A stretch of 64,000 nt of DNA from the NCBI GenBank assembly GCA_051294375.1, contig CM119264.1:14534682-14598681 (forward strand). The letters run 5' to 3'. Below the pieces are notes generated by a model. The model searched no databases and was not told the origin of the DNA. It saw only the letters and a program-made list of their open reading frames with translations. The DNA comes from Paraspadella gotoi (lineage: Eukaryota; Chaetognatha). The translations under genes and the position numbers were made by a program. Every line of letters begins with the position of its first letter. The first letter of the stretch is position 1. Below, piece after piece: positions 26,160 to 37,696 of the stretch.

Positions 26160-27273
26160 GAATTGGGTCCTGGCGGTGTAATAATAACGTCCGAGTGGCC
26201 ATTATTGTTACTTAAAAAAAAAGAGCGTCTCGAGATTGAGAGAGAGAGAGAGACACCTGTGACGCCAACGCTCCACGCCCATCGCGTCTCGATTCGGCGC
26301 CATCTCTTGACGTTTTCTCGACGTCTCTGCCTCTGGCCCCATTTTTTAGGGTCGACTGCGTTTCGACGCTCAATTCCGTTTTCTTTGTTTTTTGGTTTTT
26401 TTTTAATGTGGGGAGTTGGGGGACAAAGGGAACGATTGTCTAGGGATAAAGTTGCTTGCTCTGAAATACCAAAGTCTAAACTGAAAATCTGTCAACCAGT
26501 TCTTCTGCCACCGAAAAAAATTTTATAAAAGTTTCTCTACTAGTTTTTTTACTATTTTTTTTAGTAAAAGTTTCCTTTTTGTTGTTCATTTGATATCTCT
26601 GTTTTCGCTTATTATACTTTTAATTTCCTGCAAAATTAGATTTAATTTTTCCGACTGAGAAAAAGTTTCAATTCTCAGTCGAATTCCTACCCGCTTCGAC
26701 CTAATTTACATATTCCGTATTAGATTTTTTTTTCTGTCCCTTAAAAGTAGCGTCATTTGTTTTGTTTTCTCTCCGAAGGCAGTGGCAGTCTCGCGAAATG
26801 ACGATCCCCTTTTTTTTCACTTTTTTTATAAAAAAAAAATTCTTTCCTTCTTCTTTCATCCCCTTTTTAAATTCTCCCCTTAATCGTCATTAGCCTCTCT
26901 TTCTCTGATTCCGACCCATCTTCCTCCCTTTCTCTTTCGACTTTCGTCCAGATGTAAAGTATAAACGATACAATTCCACCCAAGAACCTTTTCAATATTT
27001 TACCGCTTACCTTTCTAACTTTCGTAGGGTTCGTCCTTATCAGTTCATTCCTCTTCTTCCCAGTTCCCTTTACATATGTACCCTCCCTTTTCATCCCCCG
27101 GCAGTTCGAAAAATGGCTAGAATGTGTCCTCGCTCTCATTTGCATATTCAAGTCTCGCGCCTTCGACGATCGCGTCTCATTTTCTGCTGCGAATTTGTCC
27201 CACGACGCGAAGGATTCAACCGGGGCGTCGGGGAGAGGAGAGGAGGGAGAGGTGAGGTGGGTAAGTGATATAG

Positions 27274-27382
<109 letters not shown>

Positions 27383-29058
27383 AAGAGTGACCGAGACGAA
27401 AAGGGAGTGACGAATGAATGGAGACTAGAAAAAGGAAAAGAAGGAAAGAAGGAAATAAAGAATCAAAAGAAAGGACTGGGAGAACTGTGAAAGAAAAAGG
27501 AAAAAGTAAAAGATTACAAGGTAAAAAGGAAGACTAAAGGAAGAGAGGATTGAGAAGAAGATAGAGAAAATCACGACGCCAAATGGAAAGAAGATGCCAA
27601 AAAAACTGATTAGATACGAGCAGCAAGCAATAGGTACCAAGCGATGAGCAACAAGCAATAAGCAAAAAGTCAAAATGAACTCGATATGCTCTATTTGTCT
27701 CCAACAGAAGGAGGAGGGCTCGACAAATATTTTCCAAGCATCTGCGATCCGAAGGCGTTTAAAAAATTATTTGACTTGAGAGTATTTCGAGCGATACGAT
27801 AGTTTCATGTAATAGTTTAGGCACTAATTCCAGAAAGCGTCCAATTTCTGTTTCATGAACTGAATTTTGGCTCTAATATCAAAGTTAAAACCCTATTCTT
27901 TTACCAATTCCTTAACGGGGCGTTTTTAAAATATTTGGCCAAAAAATCTTCAAACCATTGAAGTTTCTCTCCTCTTAGCTTTTCAGTTTTTGTTTTTCCC
28001 TCGAATTTTTTTCGAATTTACATTTCGTTTTCCTTCTCTTTTTCCGGAAAATAAAAAAAACCTGGAAGGAGATAAATGTAGAAGGAGAATGAAATGTAAC
28101 TGTAAGGTAAAGAAATAGACGGAGATAAGGGAGAAGAAGACGCGAAAAATATCGGAGAACTCAAAGCGAGGGGACTTGATGGAAATGAAGTGTGGAAAAA
28201 GGAAAGCGATAAGGCAGTAAAAAGACAAAGAGGAAGGAAGGCTTTATCTCTCTCTCTCTCTCTCTCTTCGTCTCTGTCTCCGTCAAGAAGGTTTATAACC
28301 GCCTCGGGTCATTCCGGAAATGGGCGTAAAAAGGCGGCGTCGCCCGTTGTCTCCGAATTCCCCTTCGGCGTCGACAGAGCCGTCTCCTTTCTCTTTAAAA
28401 ATCCTGGAAGAGGTGAATCTTAACTCTTTCAAATAGAATGGGAAAAGTCACCTATATATTTATGGTCTGCGTCAATGAGTCAAGGTGAGTGGGGAAGCGT
28501 TTGCAGTAAATCACCGCGATTGTTATTAATATTATCAATATTACTTTTAAGCGTAAACATAAAAAAGCGCGGTTTTAATTAAAATTGAGAAAAACTAGAG
28601 GAGAAACAATTTTTTTCTTTTAAGATAAAAGAAAAACAAGTATTGATAAAAAATGGTAATTGTTTTTTACTTCCATGTGTATGTCGCGTTGATCTCTATC
28701 TAATGTGTCTATAAATCTTCGTTTCGGAAGTATTCACAACCTGTTTCAATCTATAAAATAATGTTTTCCTTCAATCAAAATACAAAATCTGAAAATTATC
28801 TTTACGGTTGATTAAATGAAACAATGACAAAATTTGACACCACAACAACAGAAAAAACCCGAAGATATAAATAGAAAACAATTTCATCAGCGCAAAAACC
28901 GAATAAAATATCGACAGATTCAAAAAGTTGTGCCTTTCACATCAGAATATAAATTGATGTAGTTGCAAACGTCAACTGCCTCTCTCCGTCTGCCTCACAA
29001 TTTGTCCTCTCCCTTTCTTTCACTTTCTTCCTTTCACTCCTTCTTCTTCTTCACTTAA

Positions 29059-29337
29059 ATGGACAAAAATAAAGAAAAAGCAGATGCTTTTCCGAAGCAA
29101 ACGAGAAGCAAAGCGAAGGAACAGATGCTGCCGAAAAAAAAAAGTTACATTCGCTCCATAAAAAAAGTGGCTCAGGAATCGCCGTGCGCCGAAAAAGGAG
29201 GGCCGTTAAATCCAGATGACGACTGTAAAAATCCGTCAAGTGATAACAAGATTGAGAAAATCACAAATATACCACAGAATCCCAGATCGAATGTCTTAAA
29301 AAAAAGAATCAGCCACTCTAGTCTGTATATTTTGTAA
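29059..29337 (+). CDS. Hypothetical lysine-rich open frame, intact only in copy 2
   Basis: A 92-codon ATG frame rich in Lys, Asn, Ser and Pro, of mixed composition, unlike the surrounding pyrimidine-rich frames. In the collinear copy 1 segment (about 19418-19660) the frame is broken by small indels. Either one copy carries sequencing errors or the frame is not under selection. No domain was recognised and no splice context was established. Confidence 0.18.
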   Translation: MDKNKEKADAFPKQTRSKAKEQMLPKKKSYIRSIKKVAQESPCAEKGGPLNPDDDCKNPSSDNKIEKITNIPQNPRSNVLKKRISHSSLYIL

Positions 29338-31172
29338 AAATTCCGAAGAAAGAGAATTCACGAAAGAAAGAAACATAACCGCCGCGAAAGAAACCAACGA
29401 AAGAACTCCCTCCTTCCAAAGCCACGCTGAAGCAGATTTTTCTCGTAATTTTAATTCCTTTTTTTCCCTTTTCATTTCTCTAAAAAATAAAAAATAAAAA
29501 AAACAGCTTTTCACGTTTTTCTTGTTTGTGTTTTTCACCGAATTTTCCACGTCACGGAAGATTAAAGAGAAGAAAATGAAGGGCGTGCAGGATATTTGTA
29601 AGTCGGCGTGAGAGAGAGAGAGAGAGAGAAAGATTAGAAAATGTGTTCACTGGGTAAATTCACTTCCTCGTAGGAGGTTTACTTTTCCATCTGCGCTCGG
29701 TGGTGTTGGCAATAGGTCGTAATTGTTGTGTTAAGCGAACTAAACCACCGCCATCTTGGCCTGGTAACACTTTCTTCGAACGAGCAAAATTTTTGGCGAA
29801 AGAGAAGTAGGGGAAAGGCGGGAGGCTTGAAGGTGCGACGACACTGAATTTTAAACGAATCTCTGTCGTTGTTTTGTTTTCGTCGCGAGTCGAATAGTTA
29901 ATTAGGGCCCGTTTAATTATGGTACGTTGTTTCGCATTAAGGATTCAGACAAGATGACAACAATCGACTCACGGTACTTTATATTTTTTCTCCAAACTAC
30001 TGAGGTTAAAACTTTTTTGCATTAACTTAACTAATCTAGAGTATTTAGTTTTTTTACTTTACTACGAGTGAACCTAAGGATAAAATATTTTAATAACCAA
30101 ATTCCCTTCCGACTAACTCTAGTGAGTAGAGACGAAAGATGGCAGAAAAACTCAACAGGGAGCGAGTGGCCCCCCGTCACCTCCCTCAGAGTCGTGACTC
30201 GTGATTCCCGGCAAATCAGGGGATTGAGCGCCAGAGGTTAATTGATGTGAAACGTGAGTCTAGACCGCCCCTCCCCCCCATCACCTCCATTTTTTTTTCT
30301 TTTGCCAAAAAGAAAAAGAGAGAGAAAAAAAAAGAAAATTCCATTTCTTTCCCCCAAAAAATATTTCCGTCGGGAACGTCATCCTTTTCAGCGCCATTTT
30401 TCTTCCTTCGTTCACAATTTCACATCCTTCCTAATTTCCTTCCTTCGACTTTCCTTTCCTCTTTTCTCCTCTCTCTCTCTTTCTCAATCCGCCTCCTCAC
30501 CTCCATTTCCTCTTTCTCCGATTTTATTTTTTCATGTCTTCACACTTTTGCTTCGATCCCTTTTCCAAACATTACCCTTTTTTTCTCTCATGTTTGTTGC
30601 CCGAACTTATTTTCTTTCTTCGCGTTGGTTCACCCTTCAATCCTTTTCTTCATTTTCTTTCTTCTTTTTTTTTTCGGAAATAATGTTTTTTTTTTCTTTT
30701 ATCTTTCCTTTCTTCCTTAGACTTAGTCGGTTTTTTCTCGCGGCTAATATTTTCAAGACCTATTTTTTTGTTTTTAAACGAGGTTTTTCTTTTTTATCCT
30801 CGAAATTTCTTCACCCGGGACGACTCCGCATGCCATTGACCTTTTGACCTTCTAACCCTTTGACCAATCGACCTTTCTATCCCGCGACCCGTTTCGACGT
30901 TCAGGTCCGAAGATCCTCCAACCTCGCCCCGACTCGGCCTTTCGGTTTTTCCCCTTTCCGACCTTTCCTCATCTCCGACCCTGCGACACGAAGCTCTGAC
31001 CCGACTTCTCCTTTGAACGGACGACCTCCGGCGAACCGGCTCCTTCGACATCGGGACCCCAGAGAAGACGAGGGACGATTTTGCGCCGTTCCTCCGGCGG
31101 TGATTTCCGGACGGTGATTTCCGATCGGTGATTCCGCGTCGACGCCGGGAAAATGACTCTAAATCGACCAAG

Positions 31173-31223
31173 ATGGCGGACGGACGAGAAAATACTCGAG
31201 AAAAATTGGATTCTGTGGAGCAG
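31173..31223 (+). CDS. Possible first coding exon after a YY1-like ATGGCGG start, copy 2
   Basis: ATG at 31173 in CAAGATGGCGGAC opens a 17-codon frame (MADGRENTREKLDSVEQ) ending at a plausible donor CAG|GTTCAG. The roughly 300 bp upstream is CpG-richer than the flanks, as in a promoter. No second exon could be identified, and in copy 1 the frame diverges because of indels. Treat this as a candidate transcription start region only. Confidence 0.27.
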
Positions 31224-32079
31224 GTTCAGTTTTTTATATAAGTTATGAATTTTACGATTTGAACAGCTTTTATGTTAAAAATTTTTTTATAATTAAAGAA
31301 AAGATAAAAATATTTCTCTATGCTTAGTTATTGAATAATTCGTTAACTTTAGCCTTTAATTTTCTTTAGACCAGAATCCCCTTTAATTCAACTTTTTTTT
31401 TATTCCACCGCCGACTCAATTATGGACACAAAAGAGACGATTTCAATGTTAACAAGTTTTCTTTCTTCGCTTTTTCTGCTTTTTTGCTTCTCATCTTTGC
31501 TTTTTCTCCTTTTTATTCTACCCTTCTCTCCGCCTTCCCTTCCAACTTGTCCCGAGCGACGACGACGACGACTTACCACGAATAAACTCACCTTCACCCG
31601 GGTTTGAACTTTCGTGTAGAAAGTATGAAAGGAATGTCATTGGCTTTCTCTCCTCTCTCCCTGGAACCGCCTCCGTTACTGTCTCCTCGTCATTATGCCT
31701 CTTCCTCTTCCTCCTCCCACTAACTGCCCCATGACCTTTGACGCTTTATCCCATTTTCACGGGATTTTTTTTTCGTGTTTTTTCTTTTTTCCCCCCTTTT
31801 CCTTTCAGACGGGTTTCTTCACCACAGTTTTTCGTCCTGGATTTTTCTGTGAAGGCAACACCCCTTTACACTCAAGCGCTATCTATAAATGACAACATAG
31901 TTCCAACGCTTCGCTTGTCTTCGCTTCCAGCTCCCCTATCTTTCGGGTGAGATAAAGAAGGAGAAACGTCGAGATATTCGCGGACAGAATTCACCCAAAA
32001 TTTTCCAAAAATAGACGATGTTTAAGTCAAATGGCTAATAGGGTCAAAGAGATATAGGAAGAAAGCAAAAAAAAAAAAA

Positions 32080-32170
<91 letters not shown>

Positions 32171-32773
32171 GAGAAACAGTGAAAGGAAATATAAAGAATT
32201 TTCTCACCCGACAACAACAATAACGACAGCCCCGTGCTTCATCTCCATTTTTTTTAGAAGGTTACATCACATTTTACCTGAGGCCTCTCATTCATCCCCG
32301 TCTCTTCTTCGCGGTGAGAAGACGGAACAAGAAGCAAATTGTCTCCGCCTTAGGCTTCGTTGGCGTCAACTCGACTCACCTCGGAGTTCCTCACCTTTTT
32401 TTCCCTTCCCCGATTCATTCATTACCACCGGCTTTCGTCATTTTTTACATTCGCCACAAGGTGCATTCATTGGAATCATATTACCAACTTACATTTCGTT
32501 TTAATACAGACATAGTTTGGGTTTTAGTACTTTCCCTTCTTCGAGTTCCTACTCTTTCTAAACCAAATCGCGCCACCTTTTCGAATTCCAGTGGCAACCA
32601 CATTCACCCTCCAACCCTCGCTCTCTGTTATCAGTTAGAAATAACCACACCAACCTACCCGGCATTCTCTGCCCTGCATCTCCCCCCCCTTTCCCTCATA
32701 ATCGTCTCACGAAGTCGAAGAAGCGTGACTAGAATTTTTTTTCTCACCCCTTTTTTCCCGAAATAGTTCAGAT

Positions 32774-32858
<85 letters not shown>

Positions 32859-33450
32859 CATTCTTCGCTGGTAAAAAGGACATTATATATCTATAATCGC
32901 TTAAACTTATCCTTCGTATCCTTCGAGATCTAGTCGGCGGGGGTCGCCTTCCTCTGTACTAAAAAGAAATCTGAAACGATGAAGAAAAGGAGGGTGCATT
33001 GGAAGGGAGGACTAAAGAGAAAGAGAGGGAGAGAGGCAGAGCGATAAAACGTGCAAAAAAAAAGTTGGAAAACAACTCGCGAGTCTGCAACGATCCCGTG
33101 GAAAGGTCAAATCCCATACTGCGGAAAAAAGAAAACTAAATTTGAGTTTGACCTTGGAGACCTCCCAAGTTACGCGTCGCTCAAATCGTCGGCTCCGTCT
33201 GCTAAACGACGAAGCGGGTTGCGCCTCTCGCCTCCGTGACTTGTGACACCAACACCCCCCCCTCATTGCCCCGCCCCCAACCACCACCCGACGACGAAAT
33301 GATTTATTGTCACAAGTTGTCGTAAGTTCCCCCTCATAACTCGTATTCGTTTCCGTCATCAGGAATTGTGAAATCGAAATCTCGAGGCGACGCCATTATA
33401 TAAGAGGAGACAATAATTGTGAAAATAATAACGGTAATTTAAATATGTTG

Positions 33451-35286
33451 CGCCGCAGTGACTGACTTATCACATGTATTTCTGATTGATCAAGTGATTA
33501 CCAATAAGCATTCAGCCCGCGCTGCATCGGGATGACGTCTTTTATTCTTTATACGATTTGTTTAAAAAACCAAAGGGAGTGCTAGAAGTCGCTTAGAGTC
33601 AAGGTTCTCAGCAAAAATTACAAAAGAGAAATGATGTTAACGAGATATAAGCATTTTAAACGTAAGTGGGACAGACCGACGGAAGGACATACCGACCGAC
33701 CGACAGACAGTGTCTCATAGAGTTGCTCCCCGAGTACTCGTGACGCAACTAAAAAGGATATATATGTCAAAGATAAATTTACGACACGATGCAAGTTAAC
33801 GTGTCGAAACCTACTCATGCAAATTTTTAGCATATTTCTTTATCTGTGAGCAAAACTTGAAGCTTTATATTAATAATACCGCACGCGTTTGGTTCTACCA
33901 AACCTTCTTTACTTTTACCATAACCCTCACTTATCTACAAAAAAGAAAAATGAATAAAAAATCAATAAAAAGCAGACTCGAGGTAGTAAAAATCTTTGAC
34001 AAAATTTTGATTTGTCAGTTAAACCATGTCACGAAAATACCATGAGGTAGAGACTTTTCGAGTGCTAAATGAATAATATCTAAAGGAATGAAGTCGAGGG
34101 AACGCTTTTAACCATTGTATTGTATTAATGTAGTAAAATACAAAAAAGCGATGAGGAGCAGGTTGAAAAGCCTGAAGGAAAAACGATTAAATCAATAACT
34201 AGCAATCGAGCAATTTATAATAATTAGCTAAGCTATTTAATATAAACAATAAGAATTCGATTAAATATTTATTAACTATTTAATAACCTACTTGTATGAC
34301 CCTTGGATCTCTATGGTAACCCATAAACACTAAAAATAATAATCGGAGGAATGGAGGAATGGAGGTGCGATCGAGAGGAAAGCAGAAATTTGAATGCCAT
34401 AGCAACTGGAGGCACAAACTGACGTCTGCGGAAGAAAGGAGGAGGAAAGGGAGGAAGAAGAGGAGGAATATGGAGAAGATAAGGAGGAAGAGGAAGAGGC
34501 ACGCGAGGCGCGATCGAAGGAGCGCGGAAGAATTTTGAGAATCATAATTATAACGTAGAGGAGATTGAGGGGAAATTAAGAATAATACCAATAACTTATC
34601 ATCGTTAATGAGGTTTCGGGAAGCGCCGTGAAAGGTTTTTAACACCCCGCCCATTCGACCCTTGAATTATCTAATGAAACCTTCCGAGGGGCTTCCCGAA
34701 ATAAATAATATACAATAGTAAAAATAATAGCACAGTATTAATATTTATATCATACTATCAGCTGACTAACTAGACCAGTGAACATTTAAACTAACAGCTA
34801 GCCATCTATTGTATTTTTAGGTTCACACTTTTTTGTAAGCTCGGCTCTGCGACTTAGATTGCAATTGTTCAGCATCAGGACGAACTGGAATCCATCTTTT
34901 GGTTCTTGAAGATTACGTTATCGAAACATACTAAAAACCTGGGCTGACACTAATAATTTTGATATACTTTATATTTAATTGTTAAATGAGATTGTAGTTT
35001 GTAATATATTGAAAATAGACTCGGGTATCTTATGAACTTCATTTATATTTGGTAATAAAGCAATGCAATACAGTTCAATATAAATTCATTACAATACATT
35101 GCCTGAATAGCAATAAAAATTATTTTCTGCGCGCGTGATCTACGCTTGTCAAGGAGAAAAATTTACGTTGATGACGTAAAAAAAAAAATTTAATAATCAA
35201 GTGGCATGGGGCCGCGGAAAATATTTGATGGCTTTAAATGAACAATGCAACAAAAAGGCGGCAGAATTCAAAATTTTCTACCTTTT
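33451..35286. other. Intergenic, no gene supported
   Basis: Unique sequence follows the end of duplicated copy 2. It includes a CCGACCGACCGACAGACAG-type simple tract (about 33675-33710), a purine-rich GGAGGAAG tract (about 34425-34500) and AT-rich DNA. Short open frames on the minus strand at 34280-34654 translate the purine-rich tract and are not credible. Confidence 0.55.
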
Positions 35287-36775
35287 TTATTTTTTTATTT
35301 TCGGTCGGAACTTGTTATGTTCATGTAATCCAAACATTTGGACTGCTTTGTTGCGAGCGCCGCGCATCGGATTAAAGAGCAAGGAAGAGTTGCTAATTTC
35401 ACCATAGCCTTCCGCGTTTTAGGGCAGAGTGGATAGTAGCTGATTAGCAATATTAGGCGAAAGAGGTGACTTGGATTTGGCGGGGTGAAGTTCGTGGATG
35501 CAGCTGGCCGAGTGCGTGTTTCGTAAGATTTTAGTGGCAACTCTTGAGGGTCTCCCGTTTTGTCTTCACACTGAGGATTAATTTTCTTTTTCAATTCCTC
35601 CATTTCCTTTTAGTGTTTGAGTATTAGCTTATTTTTTTCATATTTGTGGTCTTTTAAAAGTTCAGCTTTTTCCCTTACCTTTTTTTTCAAAAACATAACT
35701 TCAAGGTCCTTTTTTTCTTTCCTTAATCTTTCATTTTCTGATCGCATAAAGTTTCATTGTTCTCTGTATCTTCCAATTTCTATGCGCGATTTTCAACAGT
35801 CATTAGGTTTGTAATGTTTTTTGAAATTACGTTGACATGGCTTAGATTTTTCGTTTTTTGAGAAGGTACATAACGGAAGGACATGGGAGGACCAGTCGCA
35901 ATTGAACGAAGGGGAAGAAAAGGATAAGGATGGTAGGAATGATAAGGTTTGTCAATGGATTTGAAAGTCGCAGATTTAGGAAGCAGTGAACCTTTCTTCC
36001 GGACAAAATGTAAAAAAGATATTTATCAAACTGCTCGGGGGTCATACCACGATGAATAGCGACTCTTTTCCAACCTCGGTAAGCTGCTCTATCGATTTTC
36101 TTTTGAGAGGAAGTCAGTTTTATACCAGGCCTGAAGTAGTTTTCGTCGGGACTACTTTCACGTTTAACGGAATGGAGTCGTCTTCCATCGCAATTTTGAA
36201 TGGGAATCTGAAACCGCGGTTACGGCCATCATGGGCAGGATTGATGTCAAGTAGAATCAGCGGTTGTTCATCTTCGACAACGTCAGTCTCTGAACAGAAA
36301 AGTTCTTCAAAGATGCAAAGGCGTGTTTTCATTAAGTGCAGCAAGGGATGTCGTCTCTTCCATTGGCGTTTCTTTGGCATTGGATGAGCTTGGTTCCTTT
36401 GTAGATGGCGTCACTTTTTGTGGCGTTGCCTGAGAAGGGTATATTATTTTTTTTAATTCTTTTTTTAATGTGATTATTTTAAAGAGTATAAACAAGGCTT
36501 ATGATTCAAATTTGTTTTACCTCTTCATCTTCTGAGAAGTTTTCTTTCCAATGAGATTCCAATATCCAGATGAGGGGAATTAACGCCAAAAAGACCCAAC
36601 TGATGAAAATATTACTAAGTTTTTATCTCAAATATTTTGTGTAATATCTGTTAATTGAATACCTTCGAGAGGTCTTGACAGGGGACTCGGGAGACTTGAG
36701 CAACTCGTCTATTATGAGAGCTTCTTCATTTTGCCAGATGTAATCTAAGTTTTCGATCAGTTCGACGTTGCCCAT
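35287..36775 (-). CDS. Unrecognised single-pass membrane / coiled-coil protein with several frame breaks
   Basis: Read on the minus strand from ATG at 36775. An acidic N-terminal segment (MGNVELIENLDYIWQNEE) is followed, after an intron joined in phase, by one hydrophobic segment (WVFLALIPLIWILE) and an acidic, Thr/Ser/Pro-rich stretch. Then comes a conserved-looking part (EDEQPLILLDINP, RGFRFPFKIAMEDD, HRGMTPEQFDKYLFYILSGR), a coiled coil (RSENERLRKEKKDLEVMF) and, after a short intron with donor AAG|GTAAGG, EMEELKKKIN and a C-terminal tail ending near 35287. The frame jumps around 36305-36340, at about 35992 and at about 35745; in-frame stops appear at about 35784 and 35426. Several jumps are repaired by one extra base in a homopolymer, which suggests sequencing indels more than decay. 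No family was recognised; a degenerating pseudogene remains possible. Confidence 0.45.
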
Positions 36776-37414
36776 CTTAAATTTATTATAGGTTTGCTCT
36801 GAAATAGGTTGGTGATATTTATCACAGGTCAAATAATTTTAACCAACAATTAGCTCATGACACATGACACATGGGTTCAAAGGCAGGTGTGAAATAACAG
36901 GAATTTAAATTTAGCGATATACGCAATGAAAAAATTTCATTGAAATTTAGGGCATTGGTGGTGCTTTGTCGGTTGAACAAAAAGTAGAGCGCAGAAAAGG
37001 CTCGGTAACAAATATGTTGGGGAAAAATATGCTCCGCGTTTTTAACAAACCATATAGCCAAAAAATATTATAAATGATTATAATTATATACCAAATGATA
37101 GCTGAGACCAAGATCTTACTGTCTGATCCATTATTTGATAATTTCGGATTAAGAAACAATAAGTTTTAGATCAATCAGTTTGAAAACTAAAATGAAAAAT
37201 TTTTTTTCACTTTTTTAAGATTTGACTTTCTTTTTTTATCGTGTTCTTTATGTATTGCGGTAAAGAATAAGGAAGACATTTCGAGTTAGGTCATGTTATT
37301 GCAATCAAGTGTGTATATTTTGAAACCGTTCGAACGACAACTTTTATACCATAAACATTTTAGCCTAGTATATACTTATTATTATATATAAATATAGCTC
37401 ACTGGTGCCCACGA

Positions 37415-37696
37415 ATGTATAAAATTAAAAAATTTACCAAAGTATTTTTATTGGTTTTTATTTTCATGTTTTATATGCTAAATTTTTATTTTTTAAAATG
37501 TTATAATTTTTATATCACTGATGTGGATGAAGTTGTTGATAAATGCGCTGACCTTTCTCTCCCACCTACTTTTGAAGAAGATGATGGAGATAACACGGAT
37601 AATGATAGTGATGGAAAAAATGATATTGGTCTATTTAAAGATGAAAAACAATTAAAGGAACACGATGAGGAAATGGAAAATAGCTCGATCTTGTAG
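37415..37696 (+). CDS. Hypothetical small signal-anchor protein with acidic tail
   Basis: A 93-codon ATG frame. Residues about 8-28 are hydrophobic and would act as a signal anchor. The remainder is strongly acidic (EEDDGDNTDNDSDG) and ends ENSSIL. The acidic half has a more protein-like composition than the AT-rich surroundings. It may instead be a single internal exon: the stop TAG is directly followed by GTACC. No homologue was recognised. Confidence 0.27.
   Translation: MYKIKKFTKVFLLVFIFMFYMLNFYFLKCYNFYITDVDEVVDKCADLSLPPTFEEDDGDNTDNDSDGKNDIGLFKDEKQLKEHDEEMENSSIL

Noticed and set aside
34394-34407. X-box-like GTTGCTATGGCATT on the minus strand
   Set aside because: The second half-site is mismatched (GGCATT instead of GGCAAC) and no ciliary gene starts nearby.
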